Origin: Numida meleagris
Lineage: Eukaryota > Chordata > Aves > Galliformes > Numididae
Assembly (NCBI RefSeq): GCF_002078875.1
Contig: NC_034409.1
Location: forward strand, 108,308,898 to 108,372,897
Length of the DNA: 64,000 bases
Direction of reading: 5' to 3'
The notes under the pieces were generated by a model. The model searched no databases. It was not told the origin of the DNA and saw only the letters and a list, made by a program, of their open reading frames with translations. Within the stretch, counting starts at the first letter, position 1; each line of letters opens with the position of its first letter. This document shows, piece by piece, positions 50,201-63,584 of the stretch. Made by a program: the position numbers and the translations under genes.

Positions 50201-53200
50201 CTTATCTCTTTGCAAGAGTACTAATTTCAGTTTACAAACCTCGTGTGCAAAATTACTGTTGAAGTGTCAACTTGTCTTCCTGTGCCAAATGTTCTGCACC
50301 AAGTGACTGTCTTGCAAACCAGTATTCTAACTCAAATTGCCTTTCTTTTTTTTTTAGGTGTTTTGCAGTAGGAAGCAAGGACATGTCTACGTGGGTGTTT
50401 GGAGCAGAGCGATGGGCAAACTTGATATATTACTCACTTGGAGGGCATAAGGATGTCATAGTAGCCTGCTTTTTTGAAGAGAACAGTCTCGATGTATGTA
50501 TATAGTGATACTACATTCTCAAATTTTAACGTTCAAGTAGCTGAAGTGTAGTCTTGTCTGTAGATAAGGATGTGGCTATATTGCTATCTCAGAATCTCAA
50601 TTCATCTGCAGTGACCATGAGTTTAAAATTCCTTGAATGTTACAAGAAGTAAATATTAAAAAGAGAGTAGATTATTTAAAGTTGCCTCCCCCCCTCCCCA
50701 AATATTACAGCTTTAATTATGAAAGGAATAGTAAGCTGTAACTCCAACTGGTAATAAAATTACCCTTCATCTTTTTGAAACTTCTCTGAAGGTAGGGAAG
50801 AATATAACATGGTTTCTCAGGACAAGTGAATTTTTCAAACTAAATCATCTGGAGTGCTAGAGAATCAAGTAAAATATAATCCCAGTGTTAGAGCATAGGC
50901 TCACTATCCCTCCTGCAATTGCGTAGTTGTTGAAACAGGGCAAGAGATTAAAAAAATAATAAAATCTGTTACATGATAATCGTATGTTTCTGTGTTTCTA
51001 TTCTAGCTGTACACAGTTAGCCGGGATGGAGCTCTCTGTGTGTGGCAGTGTGACACAGAGCTTGATGGTTTGAAGCCCATGCCCCCTAAAGAAGCTAGGC
51101 AAAAGAACAGGATAAAAGAAGATGATGAATTTCTTGAAGAACCTAAAGGTGAAGAAATTCATGGAAAAGCCAATCCAAATGAGCAGGAGATAAGAGAGAA
51201 GATTAAATATACACGTGTGGCAAAGTAAGTAATTTTCCACTTTACAAAGGCAGAGTTTTTGTGGGAGTTTACTATGTTGGGCTTTTTTCACCATTTATTA
51301 CTCGGAGTAGTGTAAAACTCTACCCAAGTTTTAGAAATCTACTGTAAATCCAGTAATAAATAGTTTCAATAGAACACTTGTTTGTCTTACCTTGAGTGTA
51401 TGAAGGGCGGTACCTTCATGTTCAGAATAATAAGTCAGCATGAGATTGTCAGTACAGTGACCTTTAGTTAAGTCTAGAAGCTGGGAGGTCTTGCAAGATT
51501 GCTTGACTTGAAGTGGTGATGCAATAGCCACGTTAGGTAAAGATAGCTCGTCAGCCTCTTTGGTGAGCTACTTGGAGATGCCTTTCTCAACTATCCCTTT
51601 CTGTCCACATCAAATTAGATCTATTTTGCAAAGAATAATCCAGTCTTAAGACAGTTGCTGCATTTAGCTTTGCTGGAAGGAGTACAATGTTTATAAACAA
51701 GCTAGTCAGTAAGTGAGGGGGAGATGGAATTCTAGAGGGGGTAGCTAAGAACACTGGACATCAGGCTTCTCTTTCCAGTTTCTCTGACTATAAAGGCAGT
51801 GTACAGAAAGTGCCCTACTCCAGACTGTGTTGAAATTGGCCTCTGTGGAGCATCATTTCCAGGCAACAAAGGAATTTGGAATGTATAACTGTTGAATAAC
51901 GTTCAGATGCTCTTTCGTTTGACCGTCATGGGATGCCTATCTTTTTAATTCCAGTAAGAGTTACACCTGCAAAGAAACGGAGAGAACCTTTTTCTTCTCT
52001 AGGCATACAGTATTCATGGCTATTGCCTCTGTAGGAGGCTCACATGCGGAGGGATAACCAGTGAATTCATTAAGCCACCTGTGATGATCAGAGGTAAATG
52101 CACAGTGCATTTCCTCTGAAGTTAACTTTAGTCCCTTTTGCTGTATGTGATCAGTTGTCACTTCTGATAATAAGACTACAGTAGCAGCTGTAAACATTCA
52201 GGAAGAGAAAAGGGAAGAGAATTAGTTTTTCATGAACTATGGGAAGTATACATATAAATAAATTTCCAGAACTAGTGCGTTTGAGGTTCGTCCTAGGACG
52301 CTGTTGAAATACTTGACCTATATTGAAATGGAGCTATGAGAGCATACTTTTCTTCTATGTTCAGTTTGCTTCTCTCATTTCTTTGCCCAGGAATTTTTTC
52401 AATAAAGAAGGAGATTTTAATAACCTGACATCCGCAGCTTACCACAAGAAAACACACCTGTTGGTCACTGGTTTTGCTTCTGGAATCTTTCACCTCCATG
52501 AGCTTCCAGATTTCAATCTGATACATTCCTTGAGGTGAGATAGGGGCTAATGGTTGGTTGGTTTGGGAGTGGAGGCTGTTAGTTTTTTTGTTTCGATTTG
52601 TTTCTTTGCTTGAGAAGACACCATATTTAGTAGTGGTGGAGTAATATCGGAGCACAAAAATCTTACACGGGAGCATCAATTTAGTATTGTAATTTTTGGA
52701 AAGGCAGAATCATGGGTAAACTTGTGTTCAGTTTTGGGCCCCTTGCTAGAAGAAAGATACTGAATTGCTGGGAAATGTTCAGAGAAAAGCAGCAAAGCTG
52801 GTGAAGGGACTAGAAGATGACTTAGGAGTGGCTGGGGGAACTGGGACCGTTTAGTCTAGAGAAATAGAGACTGAGGGGAAACTTCATTACTCTCTACAAC
52901 CATCTGAAAGGTGGCTGCAGCAAGGAAGAAGTTGGTCTCTTAGGTGACAAGTAATAGGATGTGAGGAAATGGCCTCAAATTGCTCCACGAGAGATTTAGA
53001 TTGGGTATCAGGAAGAATTTCTTCGCAGAAGAGGTGGTTAGGCATTGGAATGAGCTGCCCAGAAATGTGGTGGAGTCGCCATCCCTGGAAGTAATTAGAT
53101 GTGTGGATGTTGCGCTTAGGGGTGTGCTTTAGTGATGGACTTGATAGTGCTAGTTTGATCTTAAAGTTCACTTCCAGTCTAAATGATTCTATGCTATTAA

Positions 53201-56200
53201 ATACTAAAGAATTCCATTGTGTACTTTATTACAGGAAAGTGAGGTCTGAATGAGGAACTCCTGGGTAGTAGTTGTTGGCCATAGATTCCTACAGTGCTTT
53301 GGATTTTCTGCTGTCACTTTCTTTGTAGCAAATAAAGCTGACTCCAAAAATAAAATGTGCATTGAAAATTATCTATAAATTGTACCTACGTTGGAAAATA
53401 ACGTGTTTTTTTTTATTTTCCATTGCTGTATGAGCCTAGCTAAAGAATGCATAATTTCTTTGTACAACAAAAAAAGGATCCACAGTTCGTTTTCCTGAAT
53501 TTGGGAAGTTCTACTCTGTTACTGACAAGTGTTTCTTCGTTTGGGATATGGGTACTCTTGTCTTCATTGTGAATAAGGCAGTATTATTTCTTTGATGTTC
53601 TTGAGTGTAGTAAAGTTTGTATGCTGCTTTTGATGTTACACTAATACAGAAGATTCAGTAAAGTAATCAAAGGTCTTGCTTGAACACAGGAAGTAAACTC
53701 TAGTTTCTCAGAAGTTTGAAGTTTTATCACAGAAGGCTTGAAAATGCAAGTTTGTTTACTGGGTAATTTTCTTTCTTTAGTATTTCAGACCAAAGGATAG
53801 CTTCTATTTCTATCAACTCTACTGGTGACTGGATTGCTTTTGGATGTTCAGGTTTGTGAATTGTTTGGTCTGTATTCATGGAAAAGTGAGGAATGCTGTG
53901 GGAAACAAATCCAAATTCCTCCTGCCCTTCCTGGTTCCAGATGTTGAAATGTTTTAAATAATGTATAGACTCATGTCTGTAGTGTCTGAGTGTAGTAAAG
54001 AATGTGTCCCTTCTCAGTTTGTACTCACAGAATTCTTGTGATTCAGGGAACTAGAATAAAAACAAATGATGCCTGTATCCTTTCAGTTACGACTCCTCAT
54101 TAGTAATATAGTTTATAGTATGCTCTTCTTTGGGGTTTAGTCTCTCATGTGTAGCCCCTTCTGACACATGGCATTTTACAAAGTAAGCTGTATGTTCAGA
54201 CGCATCTATTTCCACCCAGTCAATAATGGTTTGCATGGTAACAAAGTTTCTGTATTCATGCAGTCTTGCTTTTCTTTCCGGTTCATCTAGTCAAAAAAGT
54301 AAAAGGTAGAAAGTTGCCATCTCCTTTACAGCCCTTAATGTTGAAAAGTGGAGGATTGGAAATCCCCGGGCTGCCTTGGTTATTCATTGCAGTGACCAGT
54401 TAGTAAGGTCGATTGCCAGTTAGATGGCTACAGTATCTTAAAGGTGAAATTGCAGAATGAACTGGCATAAACACAAAAATAGAGTTCTGCTCCAGCATAT
54501 TTCTGATTTTTGGCTGTTCATCAAGATCCATTTGTTTGTTACAAAAACTGTTAATAGCACTGTTGTAGTACCGAGGATATTAAGCTAAGTACCAGATCCT
54601 GGTTGTTAAGGAGATGAATCTTGAACTTCTGAAATGAAAATGGCTTGTATTAAAATTAATATAGAGACAATGCAACCTGTTTGCGTCAGCTTTCCTGTTC
54701 TTTGGTTGTTAGATGCAAGTATGTGTTTCCTGGCATGCATTAGCAGGTTCCCATCATTGGATTCATAGTTCTGGTCAATTCCTATGTGTTCCCAGGTTTG
54801 GGTCAGCTCCTGGTGTGGGAATGGCAGAGCGAATCCTACGTGCTGAAGCAGCAGGGCCATTTCAACAGCATGGTTTCACTGGCATATTCTCCAGACGGAC
54901 AGTACATTGTAACTGGAGGAGAGGATGGGAAAGTAAGTGAGACAATATTGCTGAGTTATGAACTTAAGTCATAAAAAGATAGGAAACACCTTGAATTTCC
55001 ATTGCATGTAGAAAACTGTGTTACTGTAATTGATAAATATATTTTTTTGTCCTTGGTTTTCTTAGACGTTTTGATTTTTCTCTGCACAACATGAACGTTT
55101 TGAATTGCTGTTGGTATCCTCTGCAAATTGTGTCACTTAAGCTTTTTAGCAGCTCAGTTTTGTTGCTGTTGTACATGCACGTTCTTTTAACTTTTTTTTT
55201 TAAATATTTTGAGGGGAAAGGATGCTTTGTAGAGTAATCCCAAAGTCTCTTGGTTCTTAAATGTGACTAAGATAACATGTTCTGTGCATCAGAAGTTTTG
55301 CTGGGGAAAAAGAAAAGACCTGCCACTTTGTAGTTTCTGCCATTCGTACTGAAATCAACCAAATCTCATAAATCTCAAAGTGCAGACAGCTGAATTTCTA
55401 ACTTTTTTGTTTGGGGGAAATTTGAAATAACATTTCGGTTGTAACTTTTTGAAAGGGCTTGCAGTTGGTTTTGAATTTGGTGCTTGAAGTTGGCAGGTCA
55501 GAGTGTAGGAGTCTGAGATGTTGATTGAGTTTTCCTTGAAATTTTAACTTTGTTTCAAAAATACTTTGTCTCCACTTTATTTCTGTGCTTGTTTGCCTTT
55601 AGTGGTCTAATGATGAGCTGTATCTTTGCGTCATTCGCACAGAATTTTTTTCAGCTGTGTTGAAAGTTCCTTGTGTTATTAAGGAGCTTTAGAGCTAGCT
55701 TTTCTTGGCTCTTCTGCTTCCTTGTACTTTCCTTCTGAACTGATGGTGGAGATTCCAGGAAGGCTTTTCTGATCTCTCTTGCAGGTGAAAGTGTGGAACA
55801 CTTCAAGCAGTTTTTGTTTTGTCACTTTTACAGAGCATACCAGTGGCATAACTGCTGTAACTTTTACTTCCAGTGGTTATGTAATTTTGAGTGCTTCCCT
55901 GGATGGAACAGTACGGGCATTTGATCTGCACAGGTAACTTTTCATAAAGCTTTTGTGTATCATTTAGCATTCTGCTTTCACCACCCAAAATGCAGCAAAC
56001 TTGATGATTGATGGTTTCAAGATTAAGTTGCACAAATACGAGTACCACTTTATTGGTGTTAGTACTGTTATTGGTTCAGGCTTTGATGTGAACTTAGATA
56101 GTAATTAGGAATCATGCCACTCTATCCAGTTTCTGTGAATAAAATTGTGGAAGAACTTTGCTCAGAGAGCCTGAAAATCCAGTGAGATCATTCTCTGCTT

Positions 56201-59200
56201 CTACAATAGGAAGTAGGCACCTGTATAACAGAACGTTTGCTGTAGTTACAGTGGTTGAGTCATTAGAGTGCAGCTGTGTGCAAAACTGGAAGCGTAAGCA
56301 AACTTATGTTGTCTGGAGAATGGACTTACACTATGTAATAGAAGAAAACTCTTCTGCTTGAGTATTTTGGGCTGGTTTTTTCTGCAGCGTTAGTAATATT
56401 TTTTGAGTCTTGGAATCATACTGAGGCATTGCATATCATTTTATGCAAAGAATATTTTTTTCAGTAGATAGTTTGAGAGACCTAAAAAGAAGCTCATTTT
56501 ACTTTTAAAAATCTGTTTGTAAAATGTATTTTTCAATCTACCTGAAATGTTTTTACAATTTATTTTCACGTTTGTAACAGATACCGCAATTTCCGTACTT
56601 TTACTTCTCCGCGACCAAGTCAGTTCTCTTGTTTGGCTGTGGACTCCAGTGGTGAGATTGTGTCAGCTGGTTCCCAGGATTCCTTTGAAATATTCATCTG
56701 GTCAATGCAGAGTGGGAGGCTGCTGGATGTAAGGACTCACAGTGAATTTTTGAGTAATGAGCTCTTTCTAGTTGCTGAAGTAACACAAATACTGCTGAAG
56801 TATTACTGTGTTACCACATTGAGAAAGAGAGTTTTCACTCAACTAGTTGTTCAGAAGTGTTCTTTACTACATATTTTTCTCAAGGAAATTAGGAAAGTGT
56901 AGGTGCTATTGTTAGATCAGTACAGATTGCATGAATGGTTTCATTGGTGCAGAGTAGGGGCATGATTTTTTTGTATGGTTATTTAATGTGGAGGGTGGGA
57001 AAATGATCAATTTCGATCTTCGCTGTCTTGCTGCTAGTTTGAAATTATTCTTTGCAGAGTACAGTTAATTATGGAGAGACACAGTCATTTGCTATTTTCA
57101 GTTCTTAAACATTGTACACCTGATGGCAAATCAGATGAATTCAACACGTCAGATATATTTAATTTGGTGTAGATGTTGAAAACAGAGTATTGATAGTATC
57201 TCAGCATGTACTTGAGTGGATTTTCAGAGTTTTGGATTTAGTTTCTTTCCATTATTTCTGTTGAGAGGAGTGGGAGCTCCATGCTTGAAAAATATGTATT
57301 ACTCTTGCTCACAGTTTTTCTTTAGTGTTGCTCTCCTTCTGATAATAAGGCAGGGAGAGAAGACTATTCCTAAGTCTTCATCTCTATAAAGGCTATGTGC
57401 GTGCATGAGAGTGGTTATAGATACCTGTACAGTGGTAGCATTTGAGTGATTTTCTTTCAACTTGTTTAAGTAAAAAGTTGATGGTCACTGGTATATATGA
57501 TACCTCATGTCCAAAAGTTACCTTGAGCATGCGTGGACAAGTTAGGTGTAGTTTTATTGCTATATTTATAGTTTATTGAATGCACACCGTATGAACTTCA
57601 GTTTCTCTTACCTATTTTCATGTTATCTTTTCTTTTATTAGGTCTTATCAGGTCATGAGGGCCCCATCAGCAGTTTGTCCTTTAACCCTATGAAGTGTGT
57701 TCTTGCTAGTGGCTCTTGGGATAGAACTGTCAAGTTATGGGATATGTTAGACAGCTGGAGAACTAAGGAGACACTAATGTTGAACTCCGATGGTAATCTT
57801 TATTTCATATTATATCAAATATAAAAGTATTACCAGAAATGATACAACTGTCTGTCAAATACAAATGTATTTTTTTCTTAATAATGGAAACAAAAAGTTT
57901 AGTTCTCTGTAGTACTTGAATAGCAGTGCAAGAAGTCCTTTTTATATATTCTTAATAATGGAATATATATTCTTAATAATGGAAACAAAAAGTTTAGTTC
58001 TCTGTAGTACTTGATTAGCAGTGCAAGAAGTCCTTTTTATATATTACCAGCTGTAGCTATATAATTAGCTAAAACATTTGTATGTTGTCCAGAGAAAAAG
58101 TAGTGTGACACTTGTTAATCATAAGCTGTTGGTGGTAGCTGGGATGACATGCATGAATAATACAGATATTTTTTTCCTGGATAAATATATGATCTTTTCC
58201 TAGAAAAAGTTCCAGCTGCATTCTAACCATTAATGAAATTATTTGCAGTACTTGTTGTTGCTTTCCGTCCTGATGGCAAGGAGCTTGCAGTTGCTTCTCT
58301 GAACGGACAGATAACATTTTGGGATCATGAAAATGCAGTCCAAGTTGGCTCAATTGAGGGAAGACATGACCTTCAGATGGGAAGGAAGGAGCTTGATAAA
58401 ATAACTGCCAAACAATCAGCCAAGGGAAAGTAAGTCAATGAGATAGCAGTTGAAAAGAGGCTGCCATGCTGGCATTTGCTTCCGAGTTGGTTTTTATTTC
58501 AGTTGTTTTTTACATGAAGATTTCAGAATGCGTTTACTGTTCACCTGTTTTGATTCTGACTGCATTTTAAAAGACTTCTGGTGCTGACATCTGGATGTAC
58601 CCTTTGTTTTTTTTACTGTGTTGGCCATCTGATCAGCATCTTTCTGATCATCTGTTTTCCTTCACTGGCGTGTTTCCAGCAGAATATTAAGATTGCCCTA
58701 AATTTTTCATTTAACAACTGTGATGGGTCCACTTTTAAGTGGATATGTCGTTATGTAAACATTATCTAACTATTACTGTGTAGGAAAATTTTTTTAAATA
58801 AGTGTAAATATGCTGTGGGTTTATTACAAGTTACCATGTATGTGAAATAATTTTTAAAGGCAACTCAAATTTATTTGCTTTCAAATAGTCTAATACAGAT
58901 GTCTTGTGTTTCATTCCTCTCTTTTTTCCCTTGCCTCCCCCACCTCCCTTTTCATTCTATATTGCTTCCCCTCAAAACTAAATAACGTTTTTTAAAAACA
59001 CGTGTTTCTTGGTGATGAGCTCAACCACCTTCTTTCTCTTCAAAACATACCTTGTCATTTTTTTCTCTCTTCTTACCATCCTTAGTGTTGCACAAAGTGT
59101 AATTGAAAGCTCATTTGTAGAGTTGCAACGGGGCATCAGAAGTACTGAAGTACTTGAAAAAGCTTGAAGTTTTAAATTGTTTGTGATTCATACATAGTAA

Positions 59201-62200
59201 AGCACCAAAAGTATTTGACTGTAGTAAAACGTGTTAATGTGAATGAAGACATCTACTACTTTTACAACTGGATGATTTCTCTTCTGTATCTTCACACTGT
59301 ACTTGTGTCTTTTGGTTCGAAGTGGCAGTGAAATTAACATTTTTTTTCTTTCTATTTACCAGATCTTTTACCACTCTGTGTTACTCAGCAGACGGTCAGT
59401 CCATTTTGGCAGGTGGATTGTCAAAATTTGTCTGTATTTATAATGTCAAAGAACAGATTCTTATGAAAAAATTTGAGATCTCATGCAACTTTTCTTTAGA
59501 TGCAATGGAGGTATGTGGCTATAGCAGTCCATTTCACCCCTTACTGCACCAAAACTTTGATTTTTGGATGTAACATCTAATTTAAATAGGATCCGTGAAT
59601 ATTTTGATAAGTGTGGGTTTGTTTGCTTTATTTTGTGCAGGAGAGATGTAAAGAGAAGTTATTTCTTAGAAAACAAAATTGTGTCCTGAAATTTAGCTCA
59701 CTAGAATCTGCAAGATTACAATGTGTTTGTGTTAATGAGCAAAATTCTTTTAAGCATAGTCAGTCAGTTAACTTGAAATTAATGAAAATTTGAATGACTG
59801 ATATTTCATACTAAGCTGATTTTCTCTTTGTGTCGTTTTCTTGTCTTTTCAAAGAAATGAAGTAATTTAGGGTGGACACAGGAAAATACCACTGAATTTT
59901 ACACAGACTGTTTCTAAAGGAACTGGGGCTGTTTAGTCTGGGGAAGAGGAGGCTGAGGGGAGACCTCATTGCTCTCTTCAAATACCTGAAAGGTGATTGC
60001 AGGGAGAGCAGGGCTGGTCTCACTGGTAACAGGTGACAGGACAAGGGGAAATGGCCTCAAGCTGCACCAGGGGAGGTTTAGGTTGGATATCAGGAAAAAC
60101 TTCTTTACAGAAGGGGTCGTTAAGCACTGGAACAAGCTCCCCAGGGATGTGGTTGAGTCACCATCCCTGAATGCGTTTAAAAACTGTTTGGATGTGGTGC
60201 TCGGGGACATGATTTAGCGGTGGGTTGTTTGTTAGAGCAGTATGGTTAGGTTGCGGTTGGACTTGATGATCTTGAAGGTCCTTTCCAACCTGAGCAATTC
60301 TATGATTCTAAATAGTGCCAAATGCAAAATTAAGTTCCTTTGAAAGTAAAGCAAATGATGAAAAAGATTGAAGGAGAAAAATTCCAGTAAGGCTTTGTAA
60401 TATCCCCTTACCTGGACGAATAATGATTGCTCACGTATTTACATCAGGCTTTACTTGACTGTGTTCCAAATCTGTTTCCTGATAACAATGGTTTCTGAAG
60501 AAGCCTTCATTTCAGCGCTGCCCGTAATTGTGCCACCATAGCCTTACACATAGCATAAAAGGATAGCAGGATTGAGTGAGCCAACTGGAAAAGAATCCAG
60601 GAGAGCGTATCCTGAAATTGGGAGAGAGGAGCATCCTGTAGCAGAACTTGAATAACCGTCTGACTGTACAACTATTAATATTAGCACAGTGAGATTTTGG
60701 AAAGGGAGGAAAAGTGGGAGTTTCTTTCAGGAAATTGTGCACCTCTTAGGTAGAATAACATTGTAATAATATGAAACCACAGTCTGAGGTTTGTTACTCT
60801 GAGGCAGTAAGAATGAAGCACCTTGATTCTGATATGTGGCTGGATACTGTTGCCCACTATTCTGAAATAGCCAGTTTTCTCTGTGGTTTTGGAAGAACTT
60901 TTGGAATAAAGTACAAAGAAATAATCACTAAATTCTAGAATGTTATGGAACGTTTTCAGTTAATACAGGTGTTGGAGAAGGAGATTGTGCAGTGAATGGA
61001 ACTTCTGTGTTTTCCTAGGAATACTTAGATCGGAGAAAAATGACTGAATTCGGCAGCATGGCTCTGATAGATGAAGGTGCTGGAGATGAAGATGGTGTTG
61101 CTATTCCTCTTCCTGGAGTAAAAACAGGTATGGCTTTTGACCTTGCTGTCTTGTCTTTGTGAGGATCAAAACCTTTGTTCCTAAAGGAGATGCCAGATAT
61201 GAAGGCTTTGAACTCTCCAGCTCTGTTCTGTAGTATACTTGAACTGTCTGTGGCTTCAGAGATTTGTTACGTATGTTCCATGCTCAGCAATAGCTGGAAA
61301 TACTTGACACCCAATTTTTTTTTCCAGTTCCTTGCTTTGCCTCTGATCTTTTGAAGGGCACGGCAAAATTCAGTCCCACCACTTTGCTTAGCTTATTTTA
61401 TGATCTCTTGGGCAGAGACCATGTCTTTTAACTGCTGAGTTCTGACGTGTTCCATATTATTCAGCATAATGATAACAGCATAGTTAGAATTGATAGGTAT
61501 ACCGTGAACTTTTGGAGGCTGTATTAAACCACTTTTCAACTTCTCTTTTAGGTGACATGAGTTCTCGACACTTCAAACCAGAAATAAGAGTGACTTGCCT
61601 GCGATTCTCTCCTACAGGCAAGTGTTGATGAGTGTATGATTTGCTTTTTCCTTCCGCATGAAACAAATGAGTAGAGGAGCAAAGGAGTACAAACTCCTTT
61701 GGAGATGGTCTTTCTAGATGTTATGCAGTGCTGCTAGGTTAGCAGTCCAGTCTCTTACACGGTGGATAATTAGGAACCTTAAGTATGTATTACATTCAGC
61801 TGGTATTCTTCACAAGCAGTGTCATTGCTGATGGGTTCATCAGTGATGCACTGTTTTCTGTCATACAAGCTGTAAGCAGTGGAGCATCATCTGTTTGTTA
61901 TTACTGTTGTGCTTGCATCCTAGAAAACCCGGCTTTGTTCTTTAAAACTCTTGCTTCCTTTTCTAGGACGAAGCTGGGCAGCTACCACCACTGAGGGTCT
62001 TCTTATCTATTCACTGGACTCTGGGCTAATTTTTGATCCTTTTGAGCTGGATGTTGATGTTACACCCAGCAATATACGCAAAAAACTGCATCATAAAGAA
62101 TACACTATGGCTATTGTCATGGCCCTTAAGCTAAATGAAAAGAAGTTAATTCAGGAGGTTATAGAAGCCATACCTGGTAATGAAGGTAAGTGGATCTTCT

Positions 62201-63584
62201 GTGATATTTGACTGAGCTGATTGTAAGCAGAGATGCTTAAGCCCAATGAAGTGTGGCATAAATGGCGAAGTTTCCCACTACAGAAGAGGAAAAGTTAGAA
62301 CATTCAAAGACTTCAGTTGGTTTTACAGTTGCTAAAGACTAGGGAGGAAAGGATGATCTTCTGTTTTAAAAAAAAAAAAAAAAAAAAGAAAGAAAAGTTG
62401 ACCTTCTGGTGTTAACTTATGTTATAATGTTACCAATCTACTGTGTGGTCTTCTAGTGGCTTTTGAACATGGACTTTGATCGGGTCCAGATCCATGCCAA
62501 GTTTTGCATTCATGTAAATAAAGCAATTGATGTTAGAAGGACTTAGCAAATTTAATATGACTTAGCAATGTGCCAGTGTAATGAAGACAGTCGACTGAAT
62601 TCTGGGCTGTACTGTTGAGAATGTAGTCAGCAGCTTGAGGGAAGTGATTAGTCTCCTCTGTTCAGAGCTTGTGAGACTGTATTAGGAGTATTCAGTAGGA
62701 GGAATTGGAAAACTATTAGAGGGCCAGAGTGCACAACAGCTGAGAAGATGCTGAGAGAGGGTGAAGTGTGGAAATTTTGGTTGTTGAAATCCACTGTTAA
62801 CAGAAGGAATGCGTGACTGTTTCTTTAACACAGAAAGAGATTGACTCTTCGGGTGGCTGCTGAGAGTAAGAGTTTGTTATTTTGAGAAAGAATTGTATGT
62901 AGTGAGGTCATCACTATTTTGAACACTTGTAAATCGTGCTGCTTCATAGTGTCCAGTTGCCAACAGCATTCAGGTACTTCCTCTGTGAGCAGGCAGCTCT
63001 GGTATCTTTTCAAGCATCCTTTATTGCCTCTTGATGTTACACCTTAGTAGTTTCACTGAACTTTACAAAAACTATGAAGTCAGGAGTGACACTTAAACTG
63101 AAAGAAGGAAAGGAAATGGGTAAAAGTTCTGGAGGAGAGATGGTGAGAGAGTGTCCTGTTAGGGGGAAAAATATTATTGCACATCTTAGGTAGGAGGAGA
63201 GTAAAATTCTTGCTTTTAAATCCAATAGTGATTGGAAGGCTCAAAAGGAAAGATGTGCTTCCTGAGAGGTTGTGGTACTGTGCCCTGAAATATAATATTA
63301 AACATCAAATAGTTGCCAAAACCATGCTGTCTCTTCTGCTTCTTCACATCCTTTCCTATGGTCTCTTACATGTTATTCCAAATAGTAACTCAATTCTGTG
63401 TTTTTCTGTGTTGTTTGTTTCCTATTTACACAGTTGATGTTGTCTGCTCATCGCTCCCAGATCTGTATGTGGAGAAGGTGTTGGAGTTCCTGGCCTCTGC
63501 CTTTGAGATATCTTGTCATTTAGAGTTCTATCTTATCTGGGCTCATAAGTTGCTCATGCTGCATGGACAGAAATTAAAAACAAG
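47282..63584 (+). CDS. PWP2: PWP2 (UTP1), small-subunit processome WD-repeat protein; 3' end beyond the window
   Basis: Nucleolar UTP-B component needed for early pre-rRNA cleavage and 40S assembly. Exons matched to the vertebrate protein: 47282-47299, 47375-47487, 48245-48339, 48632-48731, 49734-49877, 50358-50493, 51007-51224, 52391-52534, 53781-53851, 54796-54932, 55785-55933, 56581-56728, 57642-57792, 58249-58429, 59363-59510, 61019-61127, 61552-61617, 61967-62185, 63434-63584. All phases join, giving 2,498 nt (832 codons plus 2 nt). WD-type units recur, for example [20 protein letters not shown] (exons 10-11) and [13 protein letters not shown] (exon 13). The C-terminal UTP1/PWP2 domain starts in exon 18 (about residues 710-780) with an alpha-helical run. 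Intron 17 has a GC donor; all others are GT-AG. Human PWP2 has 919 residues, so about 85 residues lie past 64000. The gene appears intact. Confidence 0.97.
47600..48155 (+). repeat. CR1 LINE fragment in PWP2 intron 2
   Basis: Carries the ORF2 end region ('tgcggccccatctggagta', 'agacaggctgagggagctgg', 'aggctgcccagagaagctgc') and the 3' tail with 'gttggaactagataatcttt'. The coding part is broken by deletions and stops. It lies directly beside the CpG island and fills most of the 757-bp intron. Confidence 0.92.
51007..51224 (+). CDS. PWP2: PWP2 exon 7, with diverged charged linker
   Basis: The first 20 or so codons complete a WD blade ([18 protein letters not shown]). The rest, about residues 225-270, is a lysine- and glutamate-rich linker that joins the two propeller halves and ends at KIKYTRVAK, where conservation resumes. 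Human PWP2 has a glutamate-run version here; this bird copy lacks the long run and is mixed in charge. Such linkers usually drift in sequence while keeping charge. Confidence 0.9.
52690..53195 (+). repeat. Older CR1 LINE fragment in PWP2 intron 8
   Basis: The usual ORF2-end and tail order is present ('gggaccgtttagtctagaga', 'catctgaaaggtggctgcag', 'ggcattggaatgagctgccc') but with many changes. It ends near TGATTCTATGCTAT. Confidence 0.88.
57875..58045. repeat. 95-bp tandem duplication in PWP2 intron 13
   Basis: A unit starting TTCTTAATAATGGAAAC at 57875 is repeated at 57970. Over the 76 aligned bases of copy 2 I see one difference (GAATAGCA against GATTAGCA). Copy 1 ends with an extra partial unit (TTCTTAATAATGG) that matches the start of the repeat. 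Confidence 0.95.
59905..60311 (+). repeat. CR1 LINE 3' end in PWP2 intron 15
   Basis: ORF2 C-terminal remnant (frame open 59993-60217; [18 protein letters not shown]) followed by 'ggacttgatgatcttgaagg', TTCCAACCTGAGCAATTC and TATGATTCTA. 5'-truncated. Confidence 0.93.

Larger units (their letters stand above)
47488..52390 (+). other. PWP2: PWP2 introns 2-7 region
   Basis: Introns 2 (47488-48244), 3 (48340-48631), 4 (48732-49733), 5 (49878-50357), 6 (50494-51006) and 7 (51225-52390). Intron 2 is mostly a CR1. The others show only AT-rich unique sequence. Confidence 0.75.
52535..61018 (+). other. PWP2: PWP2 introns 8-15 region
   Basis: Introns 8 (52535-53780), 9 (53852-54795), 10 (54933-55784), 11 (55934-56580), 12 (56729-57641), 13 (57793-58248), 14 (58430-59362) and 15 (59511-61018). 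Introns 8 and 15 each hold a CR1, and intron 13 holds a tandem duplication. Nothing else was recognised. Confidence 0.75.
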
